From positions 124,001 through 188,000 of the forward strand of contig NZ_FNGF01000006.1 in the NCBI RefSeq assembly GCF_900102815.1: DNA of 64,000 nucleotides. Reading direction: 5' to 3'. The notes under the pieces were generated by a model. That model did not search any database and was not told the origin of the DNA. It saw nothing but the letters and a program-made list of their open reading frames with translations. This DNA comes from Glycomyces sambucus. GTDB lineage: Bacteria; Actinomycetota; Actinomycetes; Mycobacteriales; Micromonosporaceae. How positions within the stretch are numbered: the first letter of the stretch is position 1; each line of letters begins with the position of its first letter. Below are positions 8,799 through 19,200 of the stretch, one piece after another. The position numbers and the translations under genes are program-made.

Positions 8799-10481
8799 TG
8801 CTCGCCGGATACGAGACCCTCATCACCACGATCGCGCTCGGCGCGATCCTCGCGTACTCCTTCCACGTCGTCCTCATGGCCGGGCAGCTCAGCCTCGGCC
8901 AGGCCGGCTTCGCGTCCCTCGCGGCCTACACCTCCACGCTCGTCGTCCCCACCGAGCCCATCGCCGGATCGATCTCGCCCGTCATCGTCGGCCTCCCCGT
9001 CGGCGCCCTCGTGGGCGCCGCCGCCGCGTTCGTCGTCGGCCTCCCGGTCCTGCGCCTGCGCGGGGTCTTCCTCGCCATCGCCACCATCGCCTTCGGCGAG
9101 ATGGTCCGCGTCCTCATCAACAACGCCGAGTGGACCAACGGCGCCATCGGCGTCCGCGTCGAGAAATGGGTGACCTTCGACTTCGCGTGGATCATCGTCG
9201 CGGTCCTCGCCTACCTGTTCTGGCGCCTCGGCCCCTCGCGCTCGGGCCGCGCCTTCGCCGCCGTCCGCGAGGACGAGCTCGCCGCCGGCTCCATGGGCGT
9301 CGACGTCGTGCGCACCCGCATGGCCTCCTTCATCGCCTCCGGCGCCATCGCCGGCGTCTACGGGGTCCTCTTCGCCTACTTCTTCGGGCGCATCACCCCG
9401 GCCACCTTCGACTTCAGCCTCACCGTGAACGGCCTCGTCACCGCCGTCCTCGGCGGCTACCTCGTGTTCTTCGGCCCCGTCCTCGGCGCCGGGTTCCTCA
9501 CGGCCGTCCCCGAGATCCAGAAGGCCCTCGGCCTCGAAGCGGGATGGATCCACCCCCTCATCACCGGTGTGCTCCTGCTCGCGGTGATCCTGTTCCTGCC
9601 CGGAGGCCTCTCCACCCTCTTCAGCCGCCTCCGCCGCGCCCCCGCCCGGCCCGGACCCGACTACGCCCCCCTCGACGCCCTCGACCCCCTCCCCGACCCC
9701 GGCACCCGCATCGCCGCCGTCACCGGCCTCGCCAAGAGCTACGGCGCCGTCGACGCCGTCCGCGGCGTCGACCTGGAGATCCGCTCCGGCGAGGTCCTCG
9801 GGATCATCGGCCCGAACGGCGCCGGCAAGACCACCCTCGTCAACATGATCAGCGGCCTGGAGCCCCCCACCGCCGGCGAGGGCGAGATCCTCGGCGTCCC
9901 CCTCGGCGCCCGCCCGCACCGCTTCGCGCAGGCCGGTGTCAGCCGCACCTTCCAGCACTCCAAGCTGTTCGAACGGCTCACCGTCCTCGACAACGTCCTC
10001 GTCGGGACCCACGTCGTCAGCCGCTCCACCTACCTGCGCCGCCTCGCGTGGCTCCCCTCGGCCCGCCGCGACGAGCGCCGCGCGCTCGCCCTCGCCTGGG
10101 CCCAGCTCGAACGCGTCGGCCTCGCCGACCGCGCCGGACTGCGCCCCGGCGCGCTGTCCTACGGCGACCGGCGGCGCCTGGAGATCGCCCGCGCCCTGGC
10201 CGCCCACCCCACCCTGCTCATCCTCGACGAACCCGCCGCCGGCATGAACCACGTCGAGGCGGCCGAACTCGCCTCGCTCATCCGCGGCCTCGCCGACGAC
10301 GGCGTCACCGTCCTGTTCATCGAGCACAACGTGAAGATGGTCCTCGAAGCCTGCACCCGCCTCGTCGTCCTCGACTTCGGCGAGGTCATCGCCCAAGGCG
10401 AGCCCCGCGAGGTCGCCTCCGACCCCCGGGTCATCGAGGCGTACCTGGGCACCGAGGCAGAAGCGCACGAGGAGTCCGAAC

Positions 10482-10489
<8 letters not shown>
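8798..10489 (+). CDS. Fused LivM permease and LivG ATPase
   Basis: 563 residues joining two subunits that are separate in Escherichia coli. Residues about 1-285 are a LivM-type permease (GYETLITTIALGAILAYSF at the start, LFLPGGLSTLFSRL at its end). A Pro/Ala-rich linker of about 20 residues follows. Residues about 305-563 are a LivG-type ATPase with Walker A GPNGAGKTT (about 338), signature LSYGDRRR and Walker B LLILDEPAAGM (about 473). The reading frame is continuous, so this is a true fusion, as seen in other actinobacteria. The start is the ATG at 8798 overlapping the livH stop; the frame is open further upstream but that part only shadows livH. Confidence 0.92.
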
Positions 10490-11192
<703 letters not shown>

Positions 11193-11220
11193 CGCCGGCG
11201 CCCGCCGAAGGAACCCCTAG

Positions 11221-13764
11221 ATGAACGATGAGCTAGCCGAGTCCCCGCCGTCGCGAACGAAGCGGCAGCCGCGAGGCGGACCCTGGTCCCGCATGAGAAT
11301 CCGGACCAAGCTGACGATCATGCTGCTCGTCCCGGCGCTCACCCTGGCCGGCATGGTGGCGCTGCGGCTCGTCGAGTCCGCCGACGAGGCCCAGGACATC
11401 AGCGCGACCGCCGACGCGGTCGAACTCGCCCGCGACGTCAACGCCGTCATCGCCGCGATCCAGGACGAGCGCAAGGACGCCGCGCGCCTGGTCTACCAGG
11501 AGCAGACCGGCAGCACCGACGCCGAGGCGATCTCCACGTCCTTCGCCAACCACGAGACCGCCACCGGTGAGGCCCTGGACGAGCTGGCCGCGACCCGCGA
11601 GAACCTCGACCTCGACGCCGAGGCCGAATCGCTCCTCGCCCGCGCCGACGCGCCCCTGGCGCGACTGGAGACCGCCAGGAGCGCCGTCGCCGAGGGCACC
11701 GTGGAAGCGGTCCACCTGACCGTGTACAACTCGATGGTCGCGCGCCTGTCCGCCGTCCTCGACCACGCCGTCGACCTCGCCGGGACCGCCGAGCTCACCC
11801 GGATCGTGCGCACCGCGAGCCTCCTGTCGACCATCGACGAGTACTCCGAGCAGATCCGCATCCTCACCCTGTCCCTGGAGGACGGCAAGCCGCTCGCCGG
11901 CAAGCACCGGACCTTCATGCGGCTCACCGCCGCCCGCGAGGAGTCGCTGAACGAGTACCGCCGCATCGTCGCCCAGACCGACCCCGGCGCCGCCGTGTTC
12001 GAGGTGGGCGGCATCGGCTCCTCCGACGCCCGCGAGGCCAACGCCTTCGAGAGCACCATCGCCGGCTCGCGGGCCGACGACGAGCAGGAGGTCGAGCACT
12101 ACGCGCTCATGGCCGCCTACGACGCCCGCCACGCGGACACGTCCGCGCTCATCGGCGAATCGCTCGACGAGGCCACCGACGAGGCCGGCGCCGTCAGCGC
12201 CGCCGCCGTCCGGCGCCTGGTCATCGAGTCCTCCATCGCGGTCGTCGCGCTGGCCCTCGCGTGGCTCATCGCCTTCACCATCGGCCGCTCGGTCACGCGC
12301 GGCCTGCGGGACCTGTCGGGCTCGGCCCGGCAGATCGCCATGGTGGACCTGCCGCAGGCCGTCAAGCGCGTCGACCAGCAGCAGGGCCTGGGCGGGCTGA
12401 GCCCGTTCGAGTACGCCGCCCGCACGACCCCGCCCATGCAGGTCCGCGGCGACGACGAGCTGAGCGAGGTCGGCGAGGCGTTCAACATCGTCCACCGCGA
12501 GGCCATCCGCGTCTCGGCGCAGCAGGCCCTCCTGCGGTACCACGTCGGCGCGATCTTCGTCCGGCTCGCCCGCCGCGGCCACTCGCTGACGGGCCGGCTC
12601 ACCGCCGAGCTCGACGCGGCCGAGAAGAACGAGCAGGACCCCGAGCGCCTCCAGCGGCTGTTCCGCCTGGACCACCTCGCCTCGCTCATCGGGCGCGCGA
12701 ACGACTCGCTCCTGGTCCTCGGCGGCTCGTCCGCCGCGAAGGTCCGGACCACCGACGCCTCGCTCGACGACGTGCTCATCGCGGCCCAGAGCCGCATCGA
12801 GTACTACACCCGCATCGAGGCCGCCGCTGACGAGGGCGCGTGGGTCAAGGCCGACTACGTCGACGACGTCGTCCAGCTCCTCGCCGAGCTGATGGACAAC
12901 GCGACCCGCTACTCCGAGTCCGCGGCCGAGATCACCGCCCGGGTGCTGACCGGCAAGGTCATCATCCAGGTGCGCGACCACGGGATCGGGATCGAGCCCG
13001 ACCGCATGGAGCGGTTCAACGACCGCCTCCGCCGCGACACCCCGGTGGACCTGGAGGCCATGCAGGCCATGGGGCTCACCGTGGTCGGCTTCCTGTCGGG
13101 GCGGCACGGCATCGAGGTCGAGCTGCGGCCGTCGATCGGCGGCGGCGTGGTCGCCGAGATCGCCGTCCCCGGTGCGCTGCTGTCGTTCACGCCCCCGCCG
13201 CGCACCCAGCGGCCGCCGACCCTGCCCGGCGGCGCCGCGGGCGCCCGCACGGTCCCGCTGCCGCGGCCGCGCGCCAACGCCCCGCTGTTCGCGCGGGCCG
13301 ACAACCCCGAGCTGACGCAGCAGCCCGCGGACCCGAACCAGGTCCCGCAGCAGCGCCAGCCCGCCAGACACGTTGCGCCCGAACCGAGGGCGCTTCCGGC
13401 CGGTCCCAGCCCCCGAGTCTCCGCAGTGGACGACACCCGCCCGCTGCCGGTACTCTCCACCTCGACGACGGCGGTGCTCTCCGAGCTCCCGGAGATCAAG
13501 TTCGACGTCACCGTGGTGCACGCGGACCCGTCCCTGCGGGCCGGACACGCCCTGCCCCAACCGAAGAAGGCACCCACCTTCGGGCCGAACGGCCTGCCGC
13601 GGCGGGACCCGATGACCAACCTGGTCCCCGGCGCGGTCGCCCCGAGCCCGGGTCAGGACGGCATGGTCATCGAACGCAACCCCCGGAGCATCGGCGCGAC
13701 GTACTCCGCGTACGCCCGCGGCCTTTCGAGCAGCAGGACCGCTGGACCCCAAAATGAGAAATGA
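11221..13764 (+). CDS. CvnA-type sensor histidine kinase with large extracellular sensor
   Basis: 847 residues. After a basic N-terminus comes helix 1 (about 30-45), a helical extracellular region of about 300 residues resembling nitrate/ligand-sensing NIT-like domains, helix 2 (about 340-360) and a HAMP region with GDDELSEVGEAFN. The cytoplasmic part has the conservon dimerisation-like segment (FRLDHLASLIGR) and a HATPase domain with ELMDNATRYS and DHGIGI. A Pro-rich tail of about 180 residues ends the protein. In Streptomyces conservons CvnA controls a GTPase switch with CvnB-C-D. Here only cvnB follows. Its position directly after livF suggests, but does not prove, sensing of amino-acid uptake. 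Confidence 0.85.
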   Translation: MNDELAESPPSRTKRQPRGGPWSRMRIRTKLTIMLLVPALTLAGMVALRLVESADEAQDISATADAVELARDVNAVIAAIQDERKDAARLVYQEQTGSTDAEAISTSFANHETATGEALDELAATRENLDLDAEAESLLARADAPLARLETARSAVAEGTVEAVHLTVYNSMVARLSAVLDHAVDLAGTAELTRIVRTASLLSTIDEYSEQIRILTLSLEDGKPLAGKHRTFMRLTAAREESLNEYRRIVAQTDPGAAVFEVGGIGSSDAREANAFESTIAGSRADDEQEVEHYALMAAYDARHADTSALIGESLDEATDEAGAVSAAAVRRLVIESSIAVVALALAWLIAFTIGRSVTRGLRDLSGSARQIAMVDLPQAVKRVDQQQGLGGLSPFEYAARTTPPMQVRGDDELSEVGEAFNIVHREAIRVSAQQALLRYHVGAIFVRLARRGHSLTGRLTAELDAAEKNEQDPERLQRLFRLDHLASLIGRANDSLLVLGGSSAAKVRTTDASLDDVLIAAQSRIEYYTRIEAAADEGAWVKADYVDDVVQLLAELMDNATRYSESAAEITARVLTGKVIIQVRDHGIGIEPDRMERFNDRLRRDTPVDLEAMQAMGLTVVGFLSGRHGIEVELRPSIGGGVVAEIAVPGALLSFTPPPRTQRPPTLPGGAAGARTVPLPRPRANAPLFARADNPELTQQPADPNQVPQQRQPARHVAPEPRALPAGPSPRVSAVDDTRPLPVLSTSTTAVLSELPEIKFDVTVVHADPSLRAGHALPQPKKAPTFGPNGLPRRDPMTNLVPGAVAPSPGQDGMVIERNPRSIGATYSAYARGLSSSRTAGPQNEK

Positions 13765-13778
13765 CCCGGAGAACGATC

Positions 13779-14198
13779 ATGAACACCACTAGCGCGCAAC
13801 TGGACTTCCTTCTCAACGACTTCGTAGGCCGGGTGCCGCACGTGACGCACGTGATCGCCGTGGCCGCGGACGGCCTGCTCATCGCCTCGAACAACACGCT
13901 GCCGCGCGACGAGGCGGAGCGCCTGTCCGCCATCGCCTCGGGTCTGACGAGCCTCCTCGCCGGCGCGGCCCGGTCGCTCCAGGCCGACCCCGTGATCTCC
14001 AACCTGACGGAGATGAACGGCGGCTTCATGTTCTCGATGTCGGTGTCCAGCGGTGCGAGCATCCTCGCCCTCGCCGGCCTCAACTGCGACATCGGCCAGG
14101 TCGGCCACGAACTCGCCAACCTCATCAACCAGGTCGGCCCGGCCCTCACCCCCGCGGCCCGCCAGGTCTACGCCGCCCAGTACCAGCAGCAGCACTGA
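13779..14198 (+). CDS. Roadblock/LC7 domain protein, CvnB-like
   Basis: 139 residues with a single roadblock/LC7 fold (LDFLLNDFVGRVPHVTHVIA, AVAADGLLIASNN, SVSSGASILALAG). In conservons CvnB works with the membrane kinase-like CvnA and the Ras-like GTPase CvnD. I chose ATG 13779 because GGAG lies 7 bases before it; an alternative ATG at 13761 overlaps the kinase stop. A strong hairpin follows and the next gene is on the other strand, so the usual CvnC (DUF742) and CvnD partners are absent here. Confidence 0.85.
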   Translation: MNTTSAQLDFLLNDFVGRVPHVTHVIAVAADGLLIASNNTLPRDEAERLSAIASGLTSLLAGAARSLQADPVISNLTEMNGGFMFSMSVSSGASILALAGLNCDIGQVGHELANLINQVGPALTPAARQVYAAQYQQQH

Positions 14199-14246
14199 CC
14201 CTTTCCGCAGGTCTGCGGTTATGCAGATCGCACCTACAAGAAGTCG

Positions 14247-14281
14247 GAGGGCCGGGGACCGCGATGCGGTTCCCGGCCCTC
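14247..14281 (+). terminator. Terminator after cvnB, near-identical to the hairpin at 21401
   Basis: A 16-bp stem (14247-14262 with 14266-14281, one G-T pair) with a GAT loop. The arm reads GAGGGCCGGGGACCGC. It ends the liv-cvnAB transcript and may also serve the convergent ATPase gene. An almost identical hairpin lies at 21401-21437. Confidence 0.75.
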
Positions 14282-14293
14282 TTCGCTTGCGGC

Positions 14294-15742
14294 TCAGGCG
14301 TACAGGTCGGCCAGGCCGACGAGGAGCAGGTCGTCTCGCTCGGCCGCGGCCCGCGCGAGGCGGTCGTTGAAGCCGGTGCCCGAGAGGCACATCAGGCGGG
14401 TGCCGGAGGTGTCGAACCGGCCGGCGGCGGCCACGAGGGACCTGATGTGCTCCAACCGCTCCAGGTGGGCGCGGCCCATAGTGTCCTGCCACTTGGCCTC
14501 GCCGATGGCGAGCAGGCGCGGGCGCCCCGTGTCGGAGGCGGCGATCACCGCGAGGTCGACCTCGTGGGAGGTCCGGGCCGCCGGATCGGGGACGACGCCG
14601 CTCGCCACCGTGGTCGGCAGGCCGCCGAAGAGGTCGGGATCGGCGTGGTACATCGCCCAGTCGCGGCACAGCTGCTCGAAGTGCGGCCCGAGGACCTTGC
14701 TGGAGAAGCGGTGCCGGCTCGCCTTCCACACCCGCTCGGCCATGCCCGGCCGCTGGAGCTGGTCCCACATGGGCCGCATGATCCCGGCGTAGAAGGCGAT
14801 GAGTGGTTCGGCGATCCGGTACGCGGAGCGGTTCTTGCGGAACGCGTCGGCGTCGCGGCGCAGCAGGCCGATGTCCTCCAGGACCTGGATCGGGTGCGCG
14901 ATGTCGACCGCCTTGCGCTCGAGGTAGCCGGCGATGCCGCTGCGGGTGGCGTTCCCGTCGGCGACGGCCGAGAGGACCGACAGGTACAGCGCGGGGTCGC
15001 GCACGTCGGCCTCCTCCGCGAGCAGGTAGCGGCCCTCCCGGAACAGGGGCGTCTGCGGGTTGAGCGCGGTCCGGACCACCCAGTCGTCGAAGTCGTCGAG
15101 GTCGCGGGGGGTGTCGCCGCGGAGGAACTCGTTCGGGTAGGCGGGGGTGCCGCCGACGACCGCGTGGGTCCGGACCGCCAGCGCCGGGTCGGTGATCCCC
15201 CAGAACTCCGCGGCCATCCGGTAGTCCAAGGGCGGCACCAGCAGTTCGAGTCCGGCCCGGCCGCGCAGCGGCGCACCGCCGGAGAGGAGCCGGCCCATGA
15301 ACGACATCGCCGAGCCGCACAGCAGCAGCCGGGTCCGGGACCCGGTGCGCTCCGGTCGGAGGGGGCCGAACGCCTGCTGGAGGATCGACGGCAGTTCGGG
15401 ATTCGCGCGGGCCAGGTACGGGAACTCGTCGACGACCACGGGAACCGGTCGTTCGCGCCCAAGTGCGAGGACCGCGTCGACGGCCTCGAACCAGTCGGCG
15501 AAGTGGTAAGCGCTCGGCGGGTTCGCGTACCTGGTGAGCGAGTCGCTGAACCGCCGCAGCGACTCCGCGTCGGCGGCCTCGGTGGCCCCGAAGTAGAACC
15601 CTCCCGCCGCCCGGACCACGGCGTCGAGCAGGAACGTCTTCCCCTGCCGTCTCCGCCCCGACACCACGCCGAGCGTGGCGCCAGGCCGGTCATCGGACAC
15701 GAACCGGTCCAGCGCGGCCCATTCGACCTCGCGATCGAACAT
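14294..15742 (-). CDS. AAA ATPase with C-terminal DUF234 (PD-(D/E)XK-like) domain
   Basis: 482 residues. The N-terminal P-loop domain of the archaeal ATPase_2 family has Walker A GRRRQGKT and Walker B PVPVVVDEFPYL. The middle is winged-helix-like, and the C-terminal DUF234 region contains HEVDLAVI...LAIGEAKW, which resembles a PD-(D/E)XK nuclease core. The cellular role of the family is poorly defined; mobile-element or defence links have been proposed. ATG 15742 is chosen because GGAGAAG precedes it and the family begins at this point; GTG 15760 is an alternative leaderless start after TATAAG. GC is near the genome average, higher than the next genes. Confidence 0.78.
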   Translation of the reverse strand: MFDREVEWAALDRFVSDDRPGATLGVVSGRRRQGKTFLLDAVVRAAGGFYFGATEAADAESLRRFSDSLTRYANPPSAYHFADWFEAVDAVLALGRERPVPVVVDEFPYLARANPELPSILQQAFGPLRPERTGSRTRLLLCGSAMSFMGRLLSGGAPLRGRAGLELLVPPLDYRMAAEFWGITDPALAVRTHAVVGGTPAYPNEFLRGDTPRDLDDFDDWVVRTALNPQTPLFREGRYLLAEEADVRDPALYLSVLSAVADGNATRSGIAGYLERKAVDIAHPIQVLEDIGLLRRDADAFRKNRSAYRIAEPLIAFYAGIMRPMWDQLQRPGMAERVWKASRHRFSSKVLGPHFEQLCRDWAMYHADPDLFGGLPTTVASGVVPDPAARTSHEVDLAVIAASDTGRPRLLAIGEAKWQDTMGRAHLERLEHIRSLVAAAGRFDTSGTRLMCLSGTGFNDRLARAAAERDDLLLVGLADLYA

Positions 15743-15769
15743 TTCGTCAGGCTTCTCCACGCCTCTATC

Positions 15770-15806
15770 TTATAGGTCTACAGTTTATAAAACCATACAC
15801 CTACAA
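15770..15806. promoter_or_regulatory. Inverted repeat in the AT-rich divergent promoter region
   Basis: TTATAGGTCTA (15770-15780) and TACACCTACAA (15796-15806) form an imperfect inverted repeat (9 of 11 match) around a TATAAA-containing centre. This is the most AT-rich stretch nearby and lies between the DUF234 ATPase (minus) and trypco2 (plus). It is a good candidate operator/promoter for either or both. Confidence 0.45.
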
Positions 15807-15909
15807 TTTCCGATCACCGAGCCGAACTGGTGAGTTGATAGCCTGGCCAGCTGGCAGTGCCACCGCTCGCTGTACCACCGATGTCGGACGACGCGACTAT
15901 CATCGGTCG

Positions 15910-16221
15910 ATGGAGTCTCCCATAACGCTCGGTCAGGCCCTGAACTCCCTCAGGGAAGAAGTCACCCAAGCCGTCTACGACTCATCCGAATCAGCGGTTC
16001 GATTCCGCGCGAGGGAGATCGAGGTCGAGCTGACATTGCAGGTCACAAGGAGTACTGCAGCAGAAGCCGGGGCCAGCGTCTGGAGTGTGGTGACCGGGAA
16101 GATCTCCGGCTCCGACAGCACCGCACGGACGCACAAGGTCCGGCTGGTCCTGGAACCGATCGGGATCGACGATTCCGGTCGGCCACGGGAGCTCCACCTG
16201 TCCGACGATCGCCGGATCTGA
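15910..16221 (+). CDS. Trypco2 (trypsin-co-occurring domain 2) protein
   Basis: 103 residues matching the Trypco2 family: an N-terminal helix (ITLGQALNSLREEVTQAVYD) followed by beta strands ending THKVRLVLEPIG. Trypco proteins were named because they occur beside trypsin-like proteases in NTPase-centred bacterial conflict systems; their biochemical role is not established. Here the gene ends 9 bp before the trypsin-STAND-TPR gene, so the two are surely one operon. I chose ATG 15910 because the conserved domain begins right after it. No strong ribosome-binding site is visible. Confidence 0.82.
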   Translation: MESPITLGQALNSLREEVTQAVYDSSESAVRFRAREIEVELTLQVTRSTAAEAGASVWSVVTGKISGSDSTARTHKVRLVLEPIGIDDSGRPRELHLSDDRRI

Positions 16222-16230
16222 TACCGGACG

Positions 16231-19200
16231 ATGGCTGCTCTCGAATCACTGATCCCGGTTCTGGTCAGCACATCGCGAAGAACACAGAGTGGGTTCATCG
16301 CGGCGCCAGGTGTGGTGATCACAGCGGCACACGGCATCGATCCGGGTGCTGACGTCAGCATTCATTGCCCGGGATATTTGCATTCCGACCGGGCCCATGT
16401 GGTGTGGCGAGGAGATTTCGAACGAGGCGACCCACTCGAAGACATTGCCGTGCTCACGTTCAACGACCGGGAGGGCCTGAGACTTCGCACCCGATGGATC
16501 AAATGTCTGCCCCACAAGCGTCTACCAGTCCGGGTGCTCGGGTATCCGTCGGCCTCCTCTGACGGCACCCTGCAATCGAGTGAGCTCGAATCCCTCGACG
16601 CCGAGGCAGTACTGCTCACCGAAGACCGATCAGGGCTGCTTCAACTCGACGTCAAGGGTTCGTTGCCGCTCGATTCGAAAGGGTGGGAGGGACTCTCTGG
16701 AGCAGTGCTCCTATCAGCGGATGGTCAGGTCGCTGGCATGCTGATCAAAGCCAAACCGGGATGGAGGCACGACCGACTGCAGGCCATTCCCACTCAAGCC
16801 ATACTGCGTCCCGAAATCAACCAACTGCTCGTGGAGGCGGATGCGGTTCCGCAGCAGGCGTTCGACTGCCCGATAATCAAACCGGCTCTCATCCCCACCG
16901 ACCTGGAAGCGCCCCATGTGCCGGTCTCCTGGTTCTTCCAATCCCGTCGTGCGGTAGTGCCATTCGTTGAGGAGGGCCGGATCGATCTGATGGCATCGCT
17001 GGACTCCTGGTGCGAGGCAGCGGAGCCGCTCGGTGTGAAGCACCTGGTAGGTGGTGCCGGATCCGGGAAGACCCGCGTCGCGGCAGAACTCTGTGAACGC
17101 ATGGCGCGCAGACCCGGTTGGATCACCGGATTCAGCTCCGAGAGAGTACAAGACCAGTGGGCGGTCTTCACTCCGAACCGATCACTGCTCATCGTCTTCG
17201 ACTACGTCCACCAGTGGGAGCAGGAGGTTCAGACGTTCCTGGCGCGGATCACCACGCTGATCGACGAAGGACGGCTGAAATCCAAGGTCCGAATCCTGCT
17301 CCTTTCGCGCTCGGAAGGCGATCTCATCGAGCGCTGTGACTATCGGAGTGTGCTTGCGACGCTCCAACGGCGAAGTCAAGCGTTCACGATTGAAATCCAG
17401 TCATACGCGTTCACCGGCGATCAGCGGCAAGCCCACCTCGAGGCCGCTTTCCGAGCGTTCTGCTCCCCCGTGTTCAGTCCCATCACCGACCCCATCCTGC
17501 CCGATGTGACAGACCCCCAGTACAGCAGCCCGCTTCTCGTTCACATCGCTGCGTATTTCGGGTCGCAAGGTGACCCTGTCCCTAGCCCTGGGACTTCCGA
17601 TATCCAGTTCGCACTGGTGAATCAACTCCTCCAAAGAGAAAGCGACATCTGGCTCAACCTCATGAACGAGAACGGGGCGAAGACGTTCCGCTCCCGTGGG
17701 CAGGCCGCCGCAGCCGTACTCATCCTCTCGCTCACTCGACCAAGACTTGAAGAGGCCGCAGCGCTCCTGACTGCGAGTCTAGACTTCGATGGCACGAACC
17801 CGCTCGACCGATCCGATGCTGTGAAAGCCGTCAGCCGTCTCTATCCGTCATCCGACACCGCAGCAGCTGACCCCACCCGAATGGATCGTGTCGGTGCACT
17901 CGAACCTGACCTCATCCTGGAACATCTGCTGGCCACGTTCCCCGACCGCAACCGGCTTCTGAGTAAGCTGCACGACCATGAGATGCTGCGTGCCCCTCAC
18001 CGTGCAAGGTTCCTACAAGTCCTCGCGCTCTCCCGAGATCACTACCCTGCGGTCGAGACGGACTTTCAAAAGTATATCGAAAGCGTCCTCTCCAGCCTGG
18101 TCGAAGAGGACGGTGACACTTCGAGCCTAGGGGAACTACTTGTCAGCTCGATGCCGCAGATTCTCGGAGGCGCAGTCACCAAGATCAGGGCGAACGAGGG
18201 CAATCGAGTTGCAGACTACCTCGCAAGCGCGATCCGATGCTCCAGCACGAGCCCGGCCCTCGCCGAGACTTGCGCGGAGGCGGCGCTCTTCATGCCAAGG
18301 CCGTATCCAGAACTTTCCAACCTGTCATTGGCACTGGCAGAGCGTGCCGTCGAATACGCCGAGACGGTTCCCAACGAGAAAGCGGTAGTAGCCATGCTTC
18401 ACCTACTCGGGCTTTTCCAGGCCGATTGCGGGGAATGGGGCCGGAGCATCATGAGCGCCCGCAGAGCGATCAACATCCTGGAGGATCTTCATGAAACAGA
18501 CGTCGACCACCTCCACCTGAAGGCACTCAACCTGAATCTGCTCGGGACGGGGCTGAGCAAATTTAACCGGGAGTCGGAAGCGTCATCCGCACTCAAGGCG
18601 GGTCTCAGTATCTCCGACGAGTGCCGCCTCGAGTACCCCGAGAGGTTCGAAGGGCTCCACGAGGAACTTTCGGCCAATATGGCGCGCATGCACTTCGGAA
18701 CTGGCAACGTGACCAAGGCGTTGGAGCTGCTCCGAACGCTGCAAGGGGGAATCGGCGCGGATGTCTTTCCACTTCCACTGTTGAATAATCTCGGACTGTT
18801 CCTCCAGAAGAACGGCGAACTGGACGAGAGTCTGGCACTTCTCGAGCGGGCGGCTTCGTCATGTCGTCGTCTTGTTGAAAAGCAACCAGGAGCGTACCGC
18901 CAACTCTTGGTGGAGATACTTCAGAACCTCAGTGGGACGTACAGCCTTCTCGATCGGCGGAGCGAGGCATTGAAGACTTCAAAGGAGGCAGTCGAACACG
19001 CCCAGTACCTGCATAAACTCAATCCGACAGCTCATGTGGAACTTCTCTCGAGCGCATTGGACAACCTCGGGATCGACCTCAAAGCTACCGGAGACCTTGC
19101 CGAGGCAGTCTCAGTCATCCAACAATCACTTCGTCTGGTAGAAGATCGAGTAGAAGAGGATCCGACGCTCCGGCCTTCGCAGGCGAAATCCCTATCGAAT

